Source: an uncultured Tateyamaria sp. (GTDB lineage: Bacteria > Pseudomonadota > Alphaproteobacteria > Rhodobacterales > Rhodobacteraceae). From it: DNA of 64,000 nt. Positions 28,307 through 36,611 of this stretch are shown here, in pieces; the first letter of the stretch is position 1; the number at the start of each line of letters is the position of its first letter. The position numbers were made by a program, and so were the translations under genes. The notes under the pieces are model-generated. The model was not told where the DNA came from. It did not search any database and worked only from the letters and a program-made list of their open reading frames with translations. The stretch is taken from assembly GCF_947503045.1 (NCBI RefSeq), contig NZ_CANNCF010000001.1:124001-188000 (forward strand). The letters are read 5' to 3'.

Positions 28307-29294
28307 GGCGGTATCCGGAGGAATAGGCGCCGGTCAGGTGGTGTTCGAGTTGCCGTTCGATATCGCCCAAGAGGGACGAGGCGCCAAAGCGGAACAGGTC
28401 CGGCTGCAACCAGCGGTCCCCCAGCTCTTCCTTGATCAGCGACAGGTAGACCAGCGCGTCCTTGGCCTTGGAAATCCCGCCCGCAGGTTTGTAGCCCACG
28501 CGGTATCCTGTCGCCTCGTAATAGTCGCGGATCGCGCGGATCATCACGAGACTCACGGGCAACGTGGCATTGACGCTTTCCTTGCCGGTCGAGGTCTTGA
28601 TGAAATCCGCTCCGGCCATCATGCACACAAGTGAGGCGCGCGCCACATTGCGCAACGTGCCCAACTCGCCCGTGGCGAGGATCGCCTTGACATGCGCCGC
28701 CCCGCAGGCCGCGCGCATCTGCGCCATTTCGTCGTAAAGTGCGGCCCAGTTGCCTTCCAGCACGTGGCGGCGCGAGATGACGATGTCGATCTCGCCCGCC
28801 CCTGCCGCAACACTTTCGCTGATTTCCTGCAGGCGCAGGTGGAACGGGGACAATCCGGCCGGAAAACCGGTCGAAACCGCCGCCACCGGAATGCCCGATC
28901 CTTGCAAGGCGGCGACCGCAGCCGTGATCATCTCGTGATAGACGCAGACCGCTCCCGTGGTCAGTCCCTCCATCCCCAATGCCTCCAGCATCTCGGCCCG
29001 CACCGGCTGACGCGCCTTTGCGCACAGCCGCTGTACGCGGCGCACCGTGTCGTCGCCCGACAGGGTGGTGAGATCGATCAGGCTGATCGCCTTGAGCAGC
29101 CACGCGGCCTGATGCTGCTTCTTGATCGAGCGTCGCCCGGGCAGGGTCGCGCAGCGCCGCTCAATGGCCGAAGTGTTCGCCTGCACCCGTCGCACCCAGT
29201 CCATATCCAGCGCCATGCCGGGATTGCGTGGCTCAACCGCCTGCGGCAGTTGCGTCGAGGTCTGGGTCGGTGACTGTGTGGTCGTCTCGTGCAT
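28293..29294 (-). CDS. deoC: Deoxyribose-phosphate aldolase
   Basis: The 333-residue class I aldolase splits 2-deoxyribose 5-phosphate into glyceraldehyde 3-phosphate and acetaldehyde in deoxynucleoside catabolism. The Schiff-base lysine is Lys233 in DFIKTSTGK, and the second active-site lysine is Lys269 in VGYKPAGG. GEIDIVISRRHVL is also family-typical. It is longer than the compact E. coli enzyme, with an N-terminal extension of about 60 residues. ATG 29294 has AAAGGA upstream; the frame is open further but without support. Downstream genes continue on the same strand. Confidence 0.95.
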   Translation of the reverse strand: MHETTTQSPTQTSTQLPQAVEPRNPGMALDMDWVRRVQANTSAIERRCATLPGRRSIKKQHQAAWLLKAISLIDLTTLSGDDTVRRVQRLCAKARQPVRAEMLEALGMEGLTTGAVCVYHEMITAAVAALQGSGIPVAAVSTGFPAGLSPFHLRLQEISESVAAGAGEIDIVISRRHVLEGNWAALYDEMAQMRAACGAAHVKAILATGELGTLRNVARASLVCMMAGADFIKTSTGKESVNATLPVSLVMIRAIRDYYEATGYRVGYKPAGGISKAKDALVYLSLIKEELGDRWLQPDLFRFGASSLLGDIERQLEHHLTGAYSSGYRHAIG

Positions 29295-29471
29295 CTTTTG
29301 GGGATCCTTTCGGACTTGCGCGGGTCTCTGACGTGGCATGGCGCGCTGCGTTTGGCAAGCACTGCCGCCGCGCAAAGCCCTGCACATCTTCTGCACAAAC
29401 GGGGTGCGACCCTCTGCACGCGGGCCTGTCAGCCTCGCATTCAAACGAGGCCGACAACAAAGGGACAGGCA

Positions 29472-30959
29472 ATGACGACACGGATTTTTCGCGGTGTGCC
29501 GCTATCGATGCAGCAGGACGGGTGGTGGCTGGACGGGCCCAAAGAGCCGTCCGAAGACAGGCAGCGCAGCCGCCGCCGGGACGGGATCAAGGCGGGCCTG
29601 CTGGTGGCCCTGATCGCGTGCGGCGACATGCTGGTCTGGTCGGTGGTGCCCGCGCTCAGCTTTGCCCTGCTTGCGTTGCTCATCGTGTTGGCGGGGCTGG
29701 CGCTGGCCTGGCCGCGCCTCAGCACACGCGCGCGGTTTGGCATCGGGGCAGGCGCGGTCCTGGCTGTCCTGCCCCTGATCGAGTTGGTACAACCCCTCTC
29801 GGTCCTGATCGCGCTGCTTGGCCTGTCGGGTGTGTGCGCGGCCCTGGCAGGGCTTGCGCGCGGCGATCTGCTGCGCGGCGCGCTGCGGCTATGGTGGGTG
29901 GCCCCGGCCCAAACCGTGTCAGACGCGGCCCTTGGCGCGCAACGGCTTGGACACATAGGCCGCGGCCCCATCGATATCCGTGCCCTTCTCCTCACATGGG
30001 CACTGCCCGTCGCCGCCACTGCTCTGTTCGCGTTGCTGCTGATCGGAGCCAACCCGGTGCTGGATCAAGCGCTGTTGCACATAATGACCTGGCACCCGCC
30101 CGTCCCGAACATGTGGCGGCTGTGGTTCTGGGTGACCCTCGGGATACTGATCTGGCCCTTGCTGGTGGCCCCGGCCATGCGCGAACGCCTGCGGGCGCGC
30201 CGCGCCACCCGCGCCACTGTACGGCGGCAGGGGATCATCAATGCAGGCTCCGTTGCGCGTTCGCTGATCGCCTTCAACGCGCTGTTTGCCGTGCAGACGG
30301 TTATGGATGTCCTGTTTCTCTACGGCAATGTCGGCCTGCCCGAGGGGATCAGCCCGGCCACTTACGCCCATCGCGGGGCCTATCCGCTGCTGGTCACGGC
30401 GCTGCTGGCGGGGCTGTTCGCGGTGCTGGCGCGCCCGCATCTGGCCGGACGGCCGGTCTTGCGCTGGCTCATGTTGCTGTGGCTCGCGCAAACACTGGCG
30501 CTGGTGGCCGCCTCGCTCTTCCGGCTCGACGCTTATGTCGATGTCTACGGCCTCACCCGGCTTCGGGTCGCGGCCTATATCTGGATGGGGCTGGTCGCGG
30601 CCGGGCTTGGCATCGTGCTGTGGCAAATCTGGCGGGACAAGCCTGCCGCATGGATGCTGTTGCGCAGCGGGGTGCTCGGGGCCGGGGTGCTCTACGTCAC
30701 AGCCTTCATCAACATAGACGGGTTGATCGCGACGCATAACCTGACCCATCCGGTGGTCGAGGATCGGCGCACCATCTGCGCCCTCTCCGAAGGGGCACTG
30801 CCCGCGCTGCACCGCCATCTCGACATCCCGCCGCACAGGTACTGCGCCAGCAGCAGCCCCCACCTGTCCCACCCCACAGACTGGCGCGAATGGGGCTTTC
30901 GCAACTGGCGGGTGCGCCGTAGCCTTGTGGCCATGACCACAGACGCCCACGCCCCATGA
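29472..30959 (+). CDS. DUF4173-type multipass membrane protein
   Basis: The 495-residue protein has about 11-12 hydrophobic segments, a charged loop after the fifth, and a soluble C-terminal tail. The pattern VRRQGIINAGSVARSLIAFN followed by FLYGNVGLPEGISPATYAHRG and LTRLRVAAYIWMG is typical of DUF4173/DUF4153-like inner-membrane proteins. The ATG at 29472 follows AGGGACAGG. The stop overlaps the start of the response-regulator gene, so it heads an operon with a two-component system and may be its target or sensor accessory. Activity is unknown. Confidence 0.82.
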   Translation: MTTRIFRGVPLSMQQDGWWLDGPKEPSEDRQRSRRRDGIKAGLLVALIACGDMLVWSVVPALSFALLALLIVLAGLALAWPRLSTRARFGIGAGAVLAVLPLIELVQPLSVLIALLGLSGVCAALAGLARGDLLRGALRLWWVAPAQTVSDAALGAQRLGHIGRGPIDIRALLLTWALPVAATALFALLLIGANPVLDQALLHIMTWHPPVPNMWRLWFWVTLGILIWPLLVAPAMRERLRARRATRATVRRQGIINAGSVARSLIAFNALFAVQTVMDVLFLYGNVGLPEGISPATYAHRGAYPLLVTALLAGLFAVLARPHLAGRPVLRWLMLLWLAQTLALVAASLFRLDAYVDVYGLTRLRVAAYIWMGLVAAGLGIVLWQIWRDKPAAWMLLRSGVLGAGVLYVTAFINIDGLIATHNLTHPVVEDRRTICALSEGALPALHRHLDIPPHRYCASSSPHLSHPTDWREWGFRNWRVRRSLVAMTTDAHAP

Positions 30960-31648
30960 GCACACACCATTTGCTGATCGTCGATGACGATCCCCACATC
31001 CGCTCGGTCCTGCGCATCGCCTTGCAGCGGGCAGGCTATGAGGTGAGCGAGGCAGGCGACGGGGCCGAAGGGCTCAGCAAGGCACGCTCGGGCCGGTTCG
31101 ATCTGATCGTGCTCGACATCGGCCTGCCGGAAATAGACGGGCTCGCGGTCTGTCGGACCTTGCGCGCCAATGACGAAACGCCAGTGCTGTTCCTGACCGC
31201 ACGGCAGGACGAAATCGACCGGGTGCTGGGGTTTGAACTCGGCGGGGATGACTATGTGACCAAGCCGTTCTCGCCGCGCGAGCTGGTGGCGCGGATCGGG
31301 GCGATCCTGAAACGGGCGCGACCCGCGACCTCAAGCGCACCCACCCTCAGCCGCGGCGTGCTCAGCGTCGATCCCGCCGCCCATCTGTGCCGGGTGAATG
31401 GCGCGCCGGTGACCCTGACAGCGCGCGAGATGGATATCCTGTCCCACCTGATTGCCCATCCCGACCGGATCGCGGCGCGCCCGGCGCTGACGGATGCGGT
31501 CTATGGCCACCACGCCGGGGTCAGCGACCGCACCCTCGACAGCCATCTGCGCAACCTGCGCTCCAAACTGGCCGAGGCCGGATGCGGCGACGCCATCGAA
31601 ACCGTGCATGGCATCGGCATCAGGATGGGCCCATGCACCGGCCCGTAA
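30956..31648 (+). CDS. OmpR-type response regulator
   Basis: The 230-residue protein has a receiver domain with the acidic pocket DDD (residues 10-12), phosphoacceptor Asp54 in IVLDIGLPEIDG and the conserved Lys in DYVTKPFSPREL. A winged-helix DNA-binding domain follows (VTLTAREMDILSHL, DRTLDSHLRNLRSKL). It overlaps the membrane gene by 4 nt and the kinase gene by 16 nt, so the three are co-translated. Its regulon is not visible, but the metal transporter operon starts about 100 bp past the kinase gene. Confidence 0.95.
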   Translation: MSTHHLLIVDDDPHIRSVLRIALQRAGYEVSEAGDGAEGLSKARSGRFDLIVLDIGLPEIDGLAVCRTLRANDETPVLFLTARQDEIDRVLGFELGGDDYVTKPFSPRELVARIGAILKRARPATSSAPTLSRGVLSVDPAAHLCRVNGAPVTLTAREMDILSHLIAHPDRIAARPALTDAVYGHHAGVSDRTLDSHLRNLRSKLAEAGCGDAIETVHGIGIRMGPCTGP

Positions 31649-32589
31649 AACCTATTAGGCAAAAATGGCGCCCCCCCTTGGCGCTGGTCATTGGCGGCAC
31701 GCTTGCGGCTGTGTTGTTGCTGCCCCTGTTCGGCATCACGTATCTGCGGCTCTGGGGCAATATTCTGGGCTGGGGCGAGGCGGCGTGGCTTGTCGGCTGG
31801 ATGGCCGTTGTGGCCACCTGCGTGCTGGGGTTTCTGCTGTGGCGGCTGGTGCTGCGGCCGATCTATGCGCTGACCGCCTACGCCCGCGCGATGAAGGCGG
31901 GGCAGGCGGCCCCCGCTCCGGCCCATTTCGGCACGCCGGAACTGGGCGCGCTGGGGGCGAGTGTGATGGCCATGGGCGACAGTTTGAACAGCCGGGCCGA
32001 GGGGATGAAGGCCTATGCCGATCATGTCGCGCACGAGCTGACCTCGCCCCTGACAGCGATACAAGGCGCTGCCGAATTGCTGCAGGCCGGGGCCAGCGGC
32101 GCAGACGCGGCCGAGTTGCAACGCACCATCACTGAGGCCACAACACGGATGCAGGCGCTGCTTGATGATCTGGGCCATCACGCGCAGGCCGCCAGCAGTG
32201 CCGGGGTCGGCACCTGCCTCCTTGGCGAGGTCGCAGCGCTTTTGGATGTGGGCCTGACAGTGGACGTGGCTCAGGACGGTCAGGTGCCACTTCTGGCCGC
32301 CGATCTTGCAACCATCCTGACCCAACTGGGGCGCAATGCGGCGGAACACCGGGCCCGGACCCTGACGCTCAGCGCGCTGCGGGATGGGGTGCGCATCGCC
32401 GATGACGGGCCGGGGATCAGTGCAGGCAACCGGGATCGCGTGTTCGATCCGTTCTTTACCACCCGGCGCGAAAACGGCGGCACCGGCATGGGTCTGAGCA
32501 TTGTGCGCAGCCTTGTGCAGGCCCGTGGCGGGCGGATTTCGCTGCTTGAGGACGGTCCGGGCGCCGTTTTTCTCATCGATTTCGGCTGA
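31633..32589 (+). CDS. Sensor histidine kinase
   Basis: The 318-residue kinase has two transmembrane segments (about residues 17-40 and 50-76) with almost no periplasmic loop, a HAMP-like linker, the phosphoacceptor His134 in HVAHELTSPLTA, the ATP-binding G1 DDGPGIS, F-box FDPFFTT and G2 GTGMGLSIV. The tiny periplasmic part suggests it senses a membrane signal or partner protein, perhaps the DUF4173 protein. ATG 31633 overlaps the response-regulator gene by 16 nt; the frame is open earlier but those residues read as an out-of-frame copy of the regulator gene. Confidence 0.93.
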   Translation: MHRPVKPIRQKWRPPLALVIGGTLAAVLLLPLFGITYLRLWGNILGWGEAAWLVGWMAVVATCVLGFLLWRLVLRPIYALTAYARAMKAGQAAPAPAHFGTPELGALGASVMAMGDSLNSRAEGMKAYADHVAHELTSPLTAIQGAAELLQAGASGADAAELQRTITEATTRMQALLDDLGHHAQAASSAGVGTCLLGEVAALLDVGLTVDVAQDGQVPLLAADLATILTQLGRNAAEHRARTLTLSALRDGVRIADDGPGISAGNRDRVFDPFFTTRRENGGTGMGLSIVRSLVQARGGRISLLEDGPGAVFLIDFG

Positions 32590-32615
32590 AACCCCCTAAA
32601 TCACGCGTCTGTTAT

Positions 32616-32666
32616 TGCGAGTCATTCGCATTCTCATTGACTTTCTGCGAATGACTCGCATATACA
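32616..32666 (+). promoter_or_regulatory. Promoter of the metal-transport operon with two mirror-image Fur-family operators
   Basis: A promoter is readable as TTGACT (32637-32642), an 18-nt spacer and TATACA (32661-32666). Two 15-nt sites flank or fill it: TGCGAGTCATTCGCA (32616-32630) just upstream of the -35, and its exact reverse complement TGCGAATGACTCGCA (32646-32660) inside the spacer, ending at the -10. Each is itself a near-palindrome of the 7-1-7 type bound by Fur-family regulators. Occupancy would block RNA polymerase. Mur, Zur or Fur as the regulator is inference. Confidence 0.75.
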
Positions 32667-32705
32667 ACTAAGTCATTCACAGCCAAGCCATCCCGAGAGG
32701 ATCCA

Positions 32706-33659
32706 ATGCCCGTTTCACGTCGTTCTGTTCTGGCCGGACTTGCCGCTATGGCGGCCACACCGTCTTTTGCGGCGTCGCGGATCAATGCGGTGGCAAGCAC
32801 GGCCATGATCGCTGACCTTGTGCGCCAGATCGGTGGCACCGGGGTCGAGGTGCGCGCGCTGATGGGTCCGGGCGTCGATCCACACGCCTATCGCCAGACC
32901 CGCAGCGACATCGTCGACATGACCCGCGCGGACACGGTGTTCTGGCACGGCCTCTATCTCGAGGCGCAGATGGAAGAGTTCCTGCTGGACCTCTCCCGCA
33001 AGCGCCCTGTCCATGCCGTCGCCGAAAGCGTGGATCAAAGCCTGCTGATCGGCAGCGAAGATTACGAAGACCGCTTTGACCCGCATATCTGGATGGATCC
33101 GGAGTTGTGGGTGAAATGCGTGCCAGCCGTTGTGCGCGCGCTGACCACGCTGCGCCCCAAGGGCAAAGAGATGTTCGAGGCCAACGCAGCCGCCTTCATT
33201 GCCGAGGCCGAGGCGCTGTCGATCTACAGTCGCGATGTGCTGGGCGCCGTACGGCCCGAGGCGCGCGTGCTGCTGACCGCCCATGACGCATTCGGCTATT
33301 TCGGCGCAGCTTACGATTTCGAAGTGCTCGGCATCCAGGGCATCTCCACCGAAAGTGAGGCGGGGCTGAACCGCATCGGCACGCTGGTCGACATGCTGGT
33401 CGCACGTCAATTGCCCGCCGTATTCGTCGAAACCTCCGTCTCCGATCGCAACATCCGCGCGCTGATCGAAGGGGCGGCCGCCCAGGGCCACAGCGTCAGC
33501 ATCGGCGGGTCGCTGTTTTCCGACGCCATGGGCCCCGAGGGCACCTATGAAGGCACCTGGCTCGGCATGATCGATCACAACGTCACCACCATCGCCCGCG
33601 CCCTGGGTGCGGATGTGCCAGCCACAGGCCGACTGGGCCTGTTGAAGGGGGCCGCATGA
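32706..33659 (+). CDS. sitA: Metal ABC transporter substrate-binding protein (TroA/SitA type)
   Basis: The 317-residue protein carries a twin-arginine-like signal (SRRSVLAGLAAMAATPSFA) and the four metal ligands of the TroA family: His60 (DPHAY), His127 (DPHIWMD), His193 (TAHDAFGYF) and Asp273 (LFSDAMG). The spacing 67-66-80 matches TroA rather than the Glu-containing Mn-only PsaA. There is no histidine-rich loop as in ZnuA. GAGAGGA precedes the ATG. It heads a four-gene operon with one ATPase and two permeases; manganese and zinc are both possible substrates. Confidence 0.92.
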   Translation: MPVSRRSVLAGLAAMAATPSFAASRINAVASTAMIADLVRQIGGTGVEVRALMGPGVDPHAYRQTRSDIVDMTRADTVFWHGLYLEAQMEEFLLDLSRKRPVHAVAESVDQSLLIGSEDYEDRFDPHIWMDPELWVKCVPAVVRALTTLRPKGKEMFEANAAAFIAEAEALSIYSRDVLGAVRPEARVLLTAHDAFGYFGAAYDFEVLGIQGISTESEAGLNRIGTLVDMLVARQLPAVFVETSVSDRNIRALIEGAAAQGHSVSIGGSLFSDAMGPEGTYEGTWLGMIDHNVTTIARALGADVPATGRLGLLKGAA

Positions 33660-34459
33660 GTATCCAACTCGTCACCGACGCCGCACAGGCCGAAGCCGAA
33701 GCGACACGGGTCGCAAGCCCGCTTGCGGTGCGCGGCCTGACGGTCTCTTACGGTCAGACGCCTGCGATCTTTTCGGTCGACATGACCCTGCGCGCAGGTG
33801 CGATGACGGCCATTGTCGGCCCAAACGGCGCGGGCAAATCCACGCTGCTCAAGGCCGCGCTGCAAGTGATCACACCGCTTGCGGGCACCGTCACCGTCTT
33901 TGGCCAGCCGCTCGAGCGGATGCGCGACCGCATCGCCTATGTGCCGCAACGCGCGAGCGTCGACTGGGATTTCCCCACCCGCGTCATCGACGTGGTGCTG
34001 ATGGGCATGTACCGCCAGCTCGGCCTGCTGGGCCGGGTGCGGGCCAAACACCGCGCCCAGGCCATGCGCGCGCTTGAGCGGGTCGGCATGACCGACTTTG
34101 CCACCCGCCAGATCGGCCAGCTTTCGGGCGGGCAGCAACAGCGGGTCTTCCTCGCCCGTGCGCTGGCGCAAGATGCCGATATCTACGTGCTGGATGAACC
34201 CTTTGCCGGGGTCGACGCGGCCACCGAAAAGGCGATCATCGCGGTGCTCAAGGACCTGCGCGACACAGGCCGCACCGTTCTGGCCGTGCACCACGATCTG
34301 GCCACCGTGCCGGACTATTTCGACGATGTGGTGCTGCTCAACACCCAAGTGATCGCCGCAGGCCCGGTCGCCGAGGCCTTTACCGAGGACAACCTGCAAG
34401 CCGCCTACGGTGGCCGTCTAACCACCGCGCGGGTCGACCCAGAAAGCGCCGTGGGCTAG
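33656..34459 (+). CDS. sitB: Metal ABC transporter ATP-binding protein
   Basis: The 267-residue ATPase has Walker A GPNGAGKST, signature LSGGQQQRV, Walker B YVLDEPFAG and the switch His in AVHHDL. The sequence VPQRASVDWDFPTRVIDVV is typical of Mn/Zn-type importers. It overlaps sitA by 4 nt (ATGA) and drives uptake through the two permeases encoded next. An N-terminal extension of about 20 residues precedes the ABC domain. Confidence 0.95.
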   Translation: MSIQLVTDAAQAEAEATRVASPLAVRGLTVSYGQTPAIFSVDMTLRAGAMTAIVGPNGAGKSTLLKAALQVITPLAGTVTVFGQPLERMRDRIAYVPQRASVDWDFPTRVIDVVLMGMYRQLGLLGRVRAKHRAQAMRALERVGMTDFATRQIGQLSGGQQQRVFLARALAQDADIYVLDEPFAGVDAATEKAIIAVLKDLRDTGRTVLAVHHDLATVPDYFDDVVLLNTQVIAAGPVAEAFTEDNLQAAYGGRLTTARVDPESAVG

Positions 34460-34462
34460 GCC

Positions 34463-35665
34463 ATGCTCGCCGAGGCGCTGTTTCTGCAGCTGGGCTATAA
34501 CGCAACGCTGGTCACGCTGGGCGCGGCCCTTCTGGGCATCGCGGCAGGGGTGGCGGGCACCTTCCTATTCTTACGCAAACGGGCACTGGTCAGCGACGCG
34601 ATCAGCCACGCGACCCTGCCGGGGGTTGGCCTTGCTTTCGTGGTGATGGTGGCACTTGGCGGGGACGGGCGCTGGCTGCCTGGCCTACTGATGGGCGCGG
34701 CGGTCTCCGCCGCAATCGGCCTCCTCTGCGTGCAATGGCTGACGACACGCACGCGGCTGGGCGAGGACGCGGCGATCGGCGCGATCCTGTCGGTCTTTTT
34801 CGGCCTCGGCATCGTGATCCTGACGGTGATCCAGACCATGCGCGTCGGCCAGCAAGCGGGGCTCGAAGGGTTCCTCCTCGGCTCCACCGCAGGCATGCTG
34901 CGCAACGATGCGATCCTGCTTGCGGTTTCGGCGGCGGCCGTACTGGCACTGGTCCTCATCTTGCGCCGCCCACTGGAACTGGCCGCATTCGATCCGGGCT
35001 ATGCCGAGGCGACGGGCTGGTCGCTGGGGCGCATTGATCTGGCGATGATGGGCATCGTGCTGGTGGTCACGGTGGTAGGGCTCAAGGTGGTAGGGCTGAT
35101 CCTGATCGTGGCCCTGTTGATCGTGCCTGCGGTCACCGCACGGTTCTGGACGGACCGGGCCGGGCACGTGGTCATCATCGCGGGCGCCGTGGGCGGCGTG
35201 TCAGGCTATGTCGGCGCGGCCACCTCGGCCATCGCCCCGGCCCTGCCCACAGGGCCAATCGTGGTGCTGGTGGGCTTTTCCATCTTCCTGATGTCACTGC
35301 TCTTTTCACCGGGGCGGGGCGTGCTGGCGTCGGTCCTGCTGCACCGCCGCTACCAGCGCCGGGTGCATATGCGCCAAGGGCTGCTTGCACTCGCACAGGG
35401 CCAGCCGATCTTCGAGGCGCTCACCCGGCGCCTCATGTGCCGCGACGGGCTGATCCTGCCTGACGGCGTCGCCACAGCCGAGGGTCAGGCGGCCGCCGCC
35501 AAGGCGCTGCTCGATGAAACCCGCTGGTCGCTGGTGCGCGCCGATAACAGCTTTGCCGTGGCCGCAACCCGCTATGACGGCCTCACCCCGATCGAAGACG
35601 TGCTGACCCCCGACCAGCTACGCGATGTGGACAGCCGCATCGCCGCACCCAAGGCGGTGACGTGA
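34463..35665 (+). CDS. sitC: Metal ABC transporter permease with C-terminal regulatory-like extension
   Basis: The 400-residue protein has eight or so membrane segments of the ABC-3 permease family (KRALVSDAISHATLPGVGL near residue 35-53, GLKVVGLILIVALLIVPAVTA near 210-230). After the last helix, at about residue 285, there is a soluble tail of about 115 residues (QRRVHMRQGLLALAQGQPIF onward) resembling the winged-helix/DtxR-like tail seen on some Mn permeases. The start is 3 nt after the sitB stop. Confidence 0.9.
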   Translation: MLAEALFLQLGYNATLVTLGAALLGIAAGVAGTFLFLRKRALVSDAISHATLPGVGLAFVVMVALGGDGRWLPGLLMGAAVSAAIGLLCVQWLTTRTRLGEDAAIGAILSVFFGLGIVILTVIQTMRVGQQAGLEGFLLGSTAGMLRNDAILLAVSAAAVLALVLILRRPLELAAFDPGYAEATGWSLGRIDLAMMGIVLVVTVVGLKVVGLILIVALLIVPAVTARFWTDRAGHVVIIAGAVGGVSGYVGAATSAIAPALPTGPIVVLVGFSIFLMSLLFSPGRGVLASVLLHRRYQRRVHMRQGLLALAQGQPIFEALTRRLMCRDGLILPDGVATAEGQAAAAKALLDETRWSLVRADNSFAVAATRYDGLTPIEDVLTPDQLRDVDSRIAAPKAVT

Positions 35666-36576
35666 TGGGGCCCGAATTCGTCGCCCTGTCGCTGACGCCA
35701 TTGCTGATCGGCATTTGCGTCGCCGTGGCCTGCGCCCTGCCGGGGAATTTCCTGTTGCTGCGCCGTCAGGCCCTGATCGGCGATGCGATCAGCCATGTGG
35801 TTTTGCCGGGCATCGTCGTGGCCTTCCTGCTGACGGGCATGGTCGCAACAGGGCCGATGCTGCTGGGGGCCGCAGGGGCGGCGGTGCTGGCAGTGATCGC
35901 GATCGAGGCGATCCGCCGTCTGGGCAAGATCGAGGCGGGCGCGGCCATGGGCGTCGTCTTTACGGCCATGTTTGCAGGCGGCGTGCTGCTGCTTGAACGC
36001 TCGGACACGTCCAGCGTCCATCTCGACGTCGAACACGCGCTGTATGGCAATCTGGAAAGCCTGATCTGGCTGGACGCAAATGGCTGGACATCGCTCACCG
36101 ACCCCGCCGCCCTTGCAGGCCTGCCGGTGGAGCTGCCACGCATGGCGCTCGCCCTGCTGGTCGTGGCGGCGTTCATCTTTCTGTTCTGGCGACCACTGGC
36201 CTTGTCCACCTTTGACGAAGGGTTCGCACGCGGAGTCGGTCTGCGCACAGGGCCGCTGGGTCTGGCGCTGGTGGTTGTGTCGGCGATTGCAGCGGTGGCG
36301 GCGTTCGATGCTGTGGGCTCGATCATCGTGATTGCGATGTTCATCTGCCCGCCCGCCGCGGCGCGGATGATGACCAACCGGTTGGGCCATCAGGTGGCAT
36401 GGTCGGCAGGCTTTGCCGCGCTGGCCGCGATCCTTGGCTATGTGCTGGCAGGCTACGGGCCGCTTTGGGTCGGGGCCTCGGCCTCGGTCAGTGCGGCGGG
36501 CATGATTGCAACGGTGTCAGGGATCATTCTGGCGGTGACGGCAGTTGCCGGGCCACATCGCACGCGCGGCAGCTGA
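35662..36576 (+). CDS. sitD: Metal ABC transporter permease
   Basis: The 304-residue membrane protein is a second ABC-3 family permease (RRQALIGDAISHVVLPGIV, VGSIIVIAMFICPPAAARM). It overlaps sitC by 4 nt and ends the operon. Two different permeases with one ATPase is the arrangement of Sit/Tro/Mnt manganese-type systems, in contrast to Znu with a single permease. It lacks the C-terminal extension of its partner. Confidence 0.93.
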   Translation: MMGPEFVALSLTPLLIGICVAVACALPGNFLLLRRQALIGDAISHVVLPGIVVAFLLTGMVATGPMLLGAAGAAVLAVIAIEAIRRLGKIEAGAAMGVVFTAMFAGGVLLLERSDTSSVHLDVEHALYGNLESLIWLDANGWTSLTDPAALAGLPVELPRMALALLVVAAFIFLFWRPLALSTFDEGFARGVGLRTGPLGLALVVVSAIAAVAAFDAVGSIIVIAMFICPPAAARMMTNRLGHQVAWSAGFAALAAILGYVLAGYGPLWVGASASVSAAGMIATVSGIILAVTAVAGPHRTRGS

Positions 36577-36581
36577 TGCTT

Positions 36582-36601
36582 GGGCGGATCGAGATCCGCC
36601 C
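36582..36601. terminator. Hairpin between convergent sitD and map
   Basis: GGGCGGATCGAGATCCGCCC is an uninterrupted inverted repeat located 5 nt past the sitD stop and 10 nt from the map stop. It has no following T-run, so the role as shared terminator is inferred from its convergent location. Confidence 0.45.
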
Positions 36602-36611
36602 TGTTCAGCCT

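Noticed and set aside
32667..32690. Third metalloregulator site after the -10 (GTCATTCAC)
   Set aside because: Only about half of the site is present, without the matching arm.
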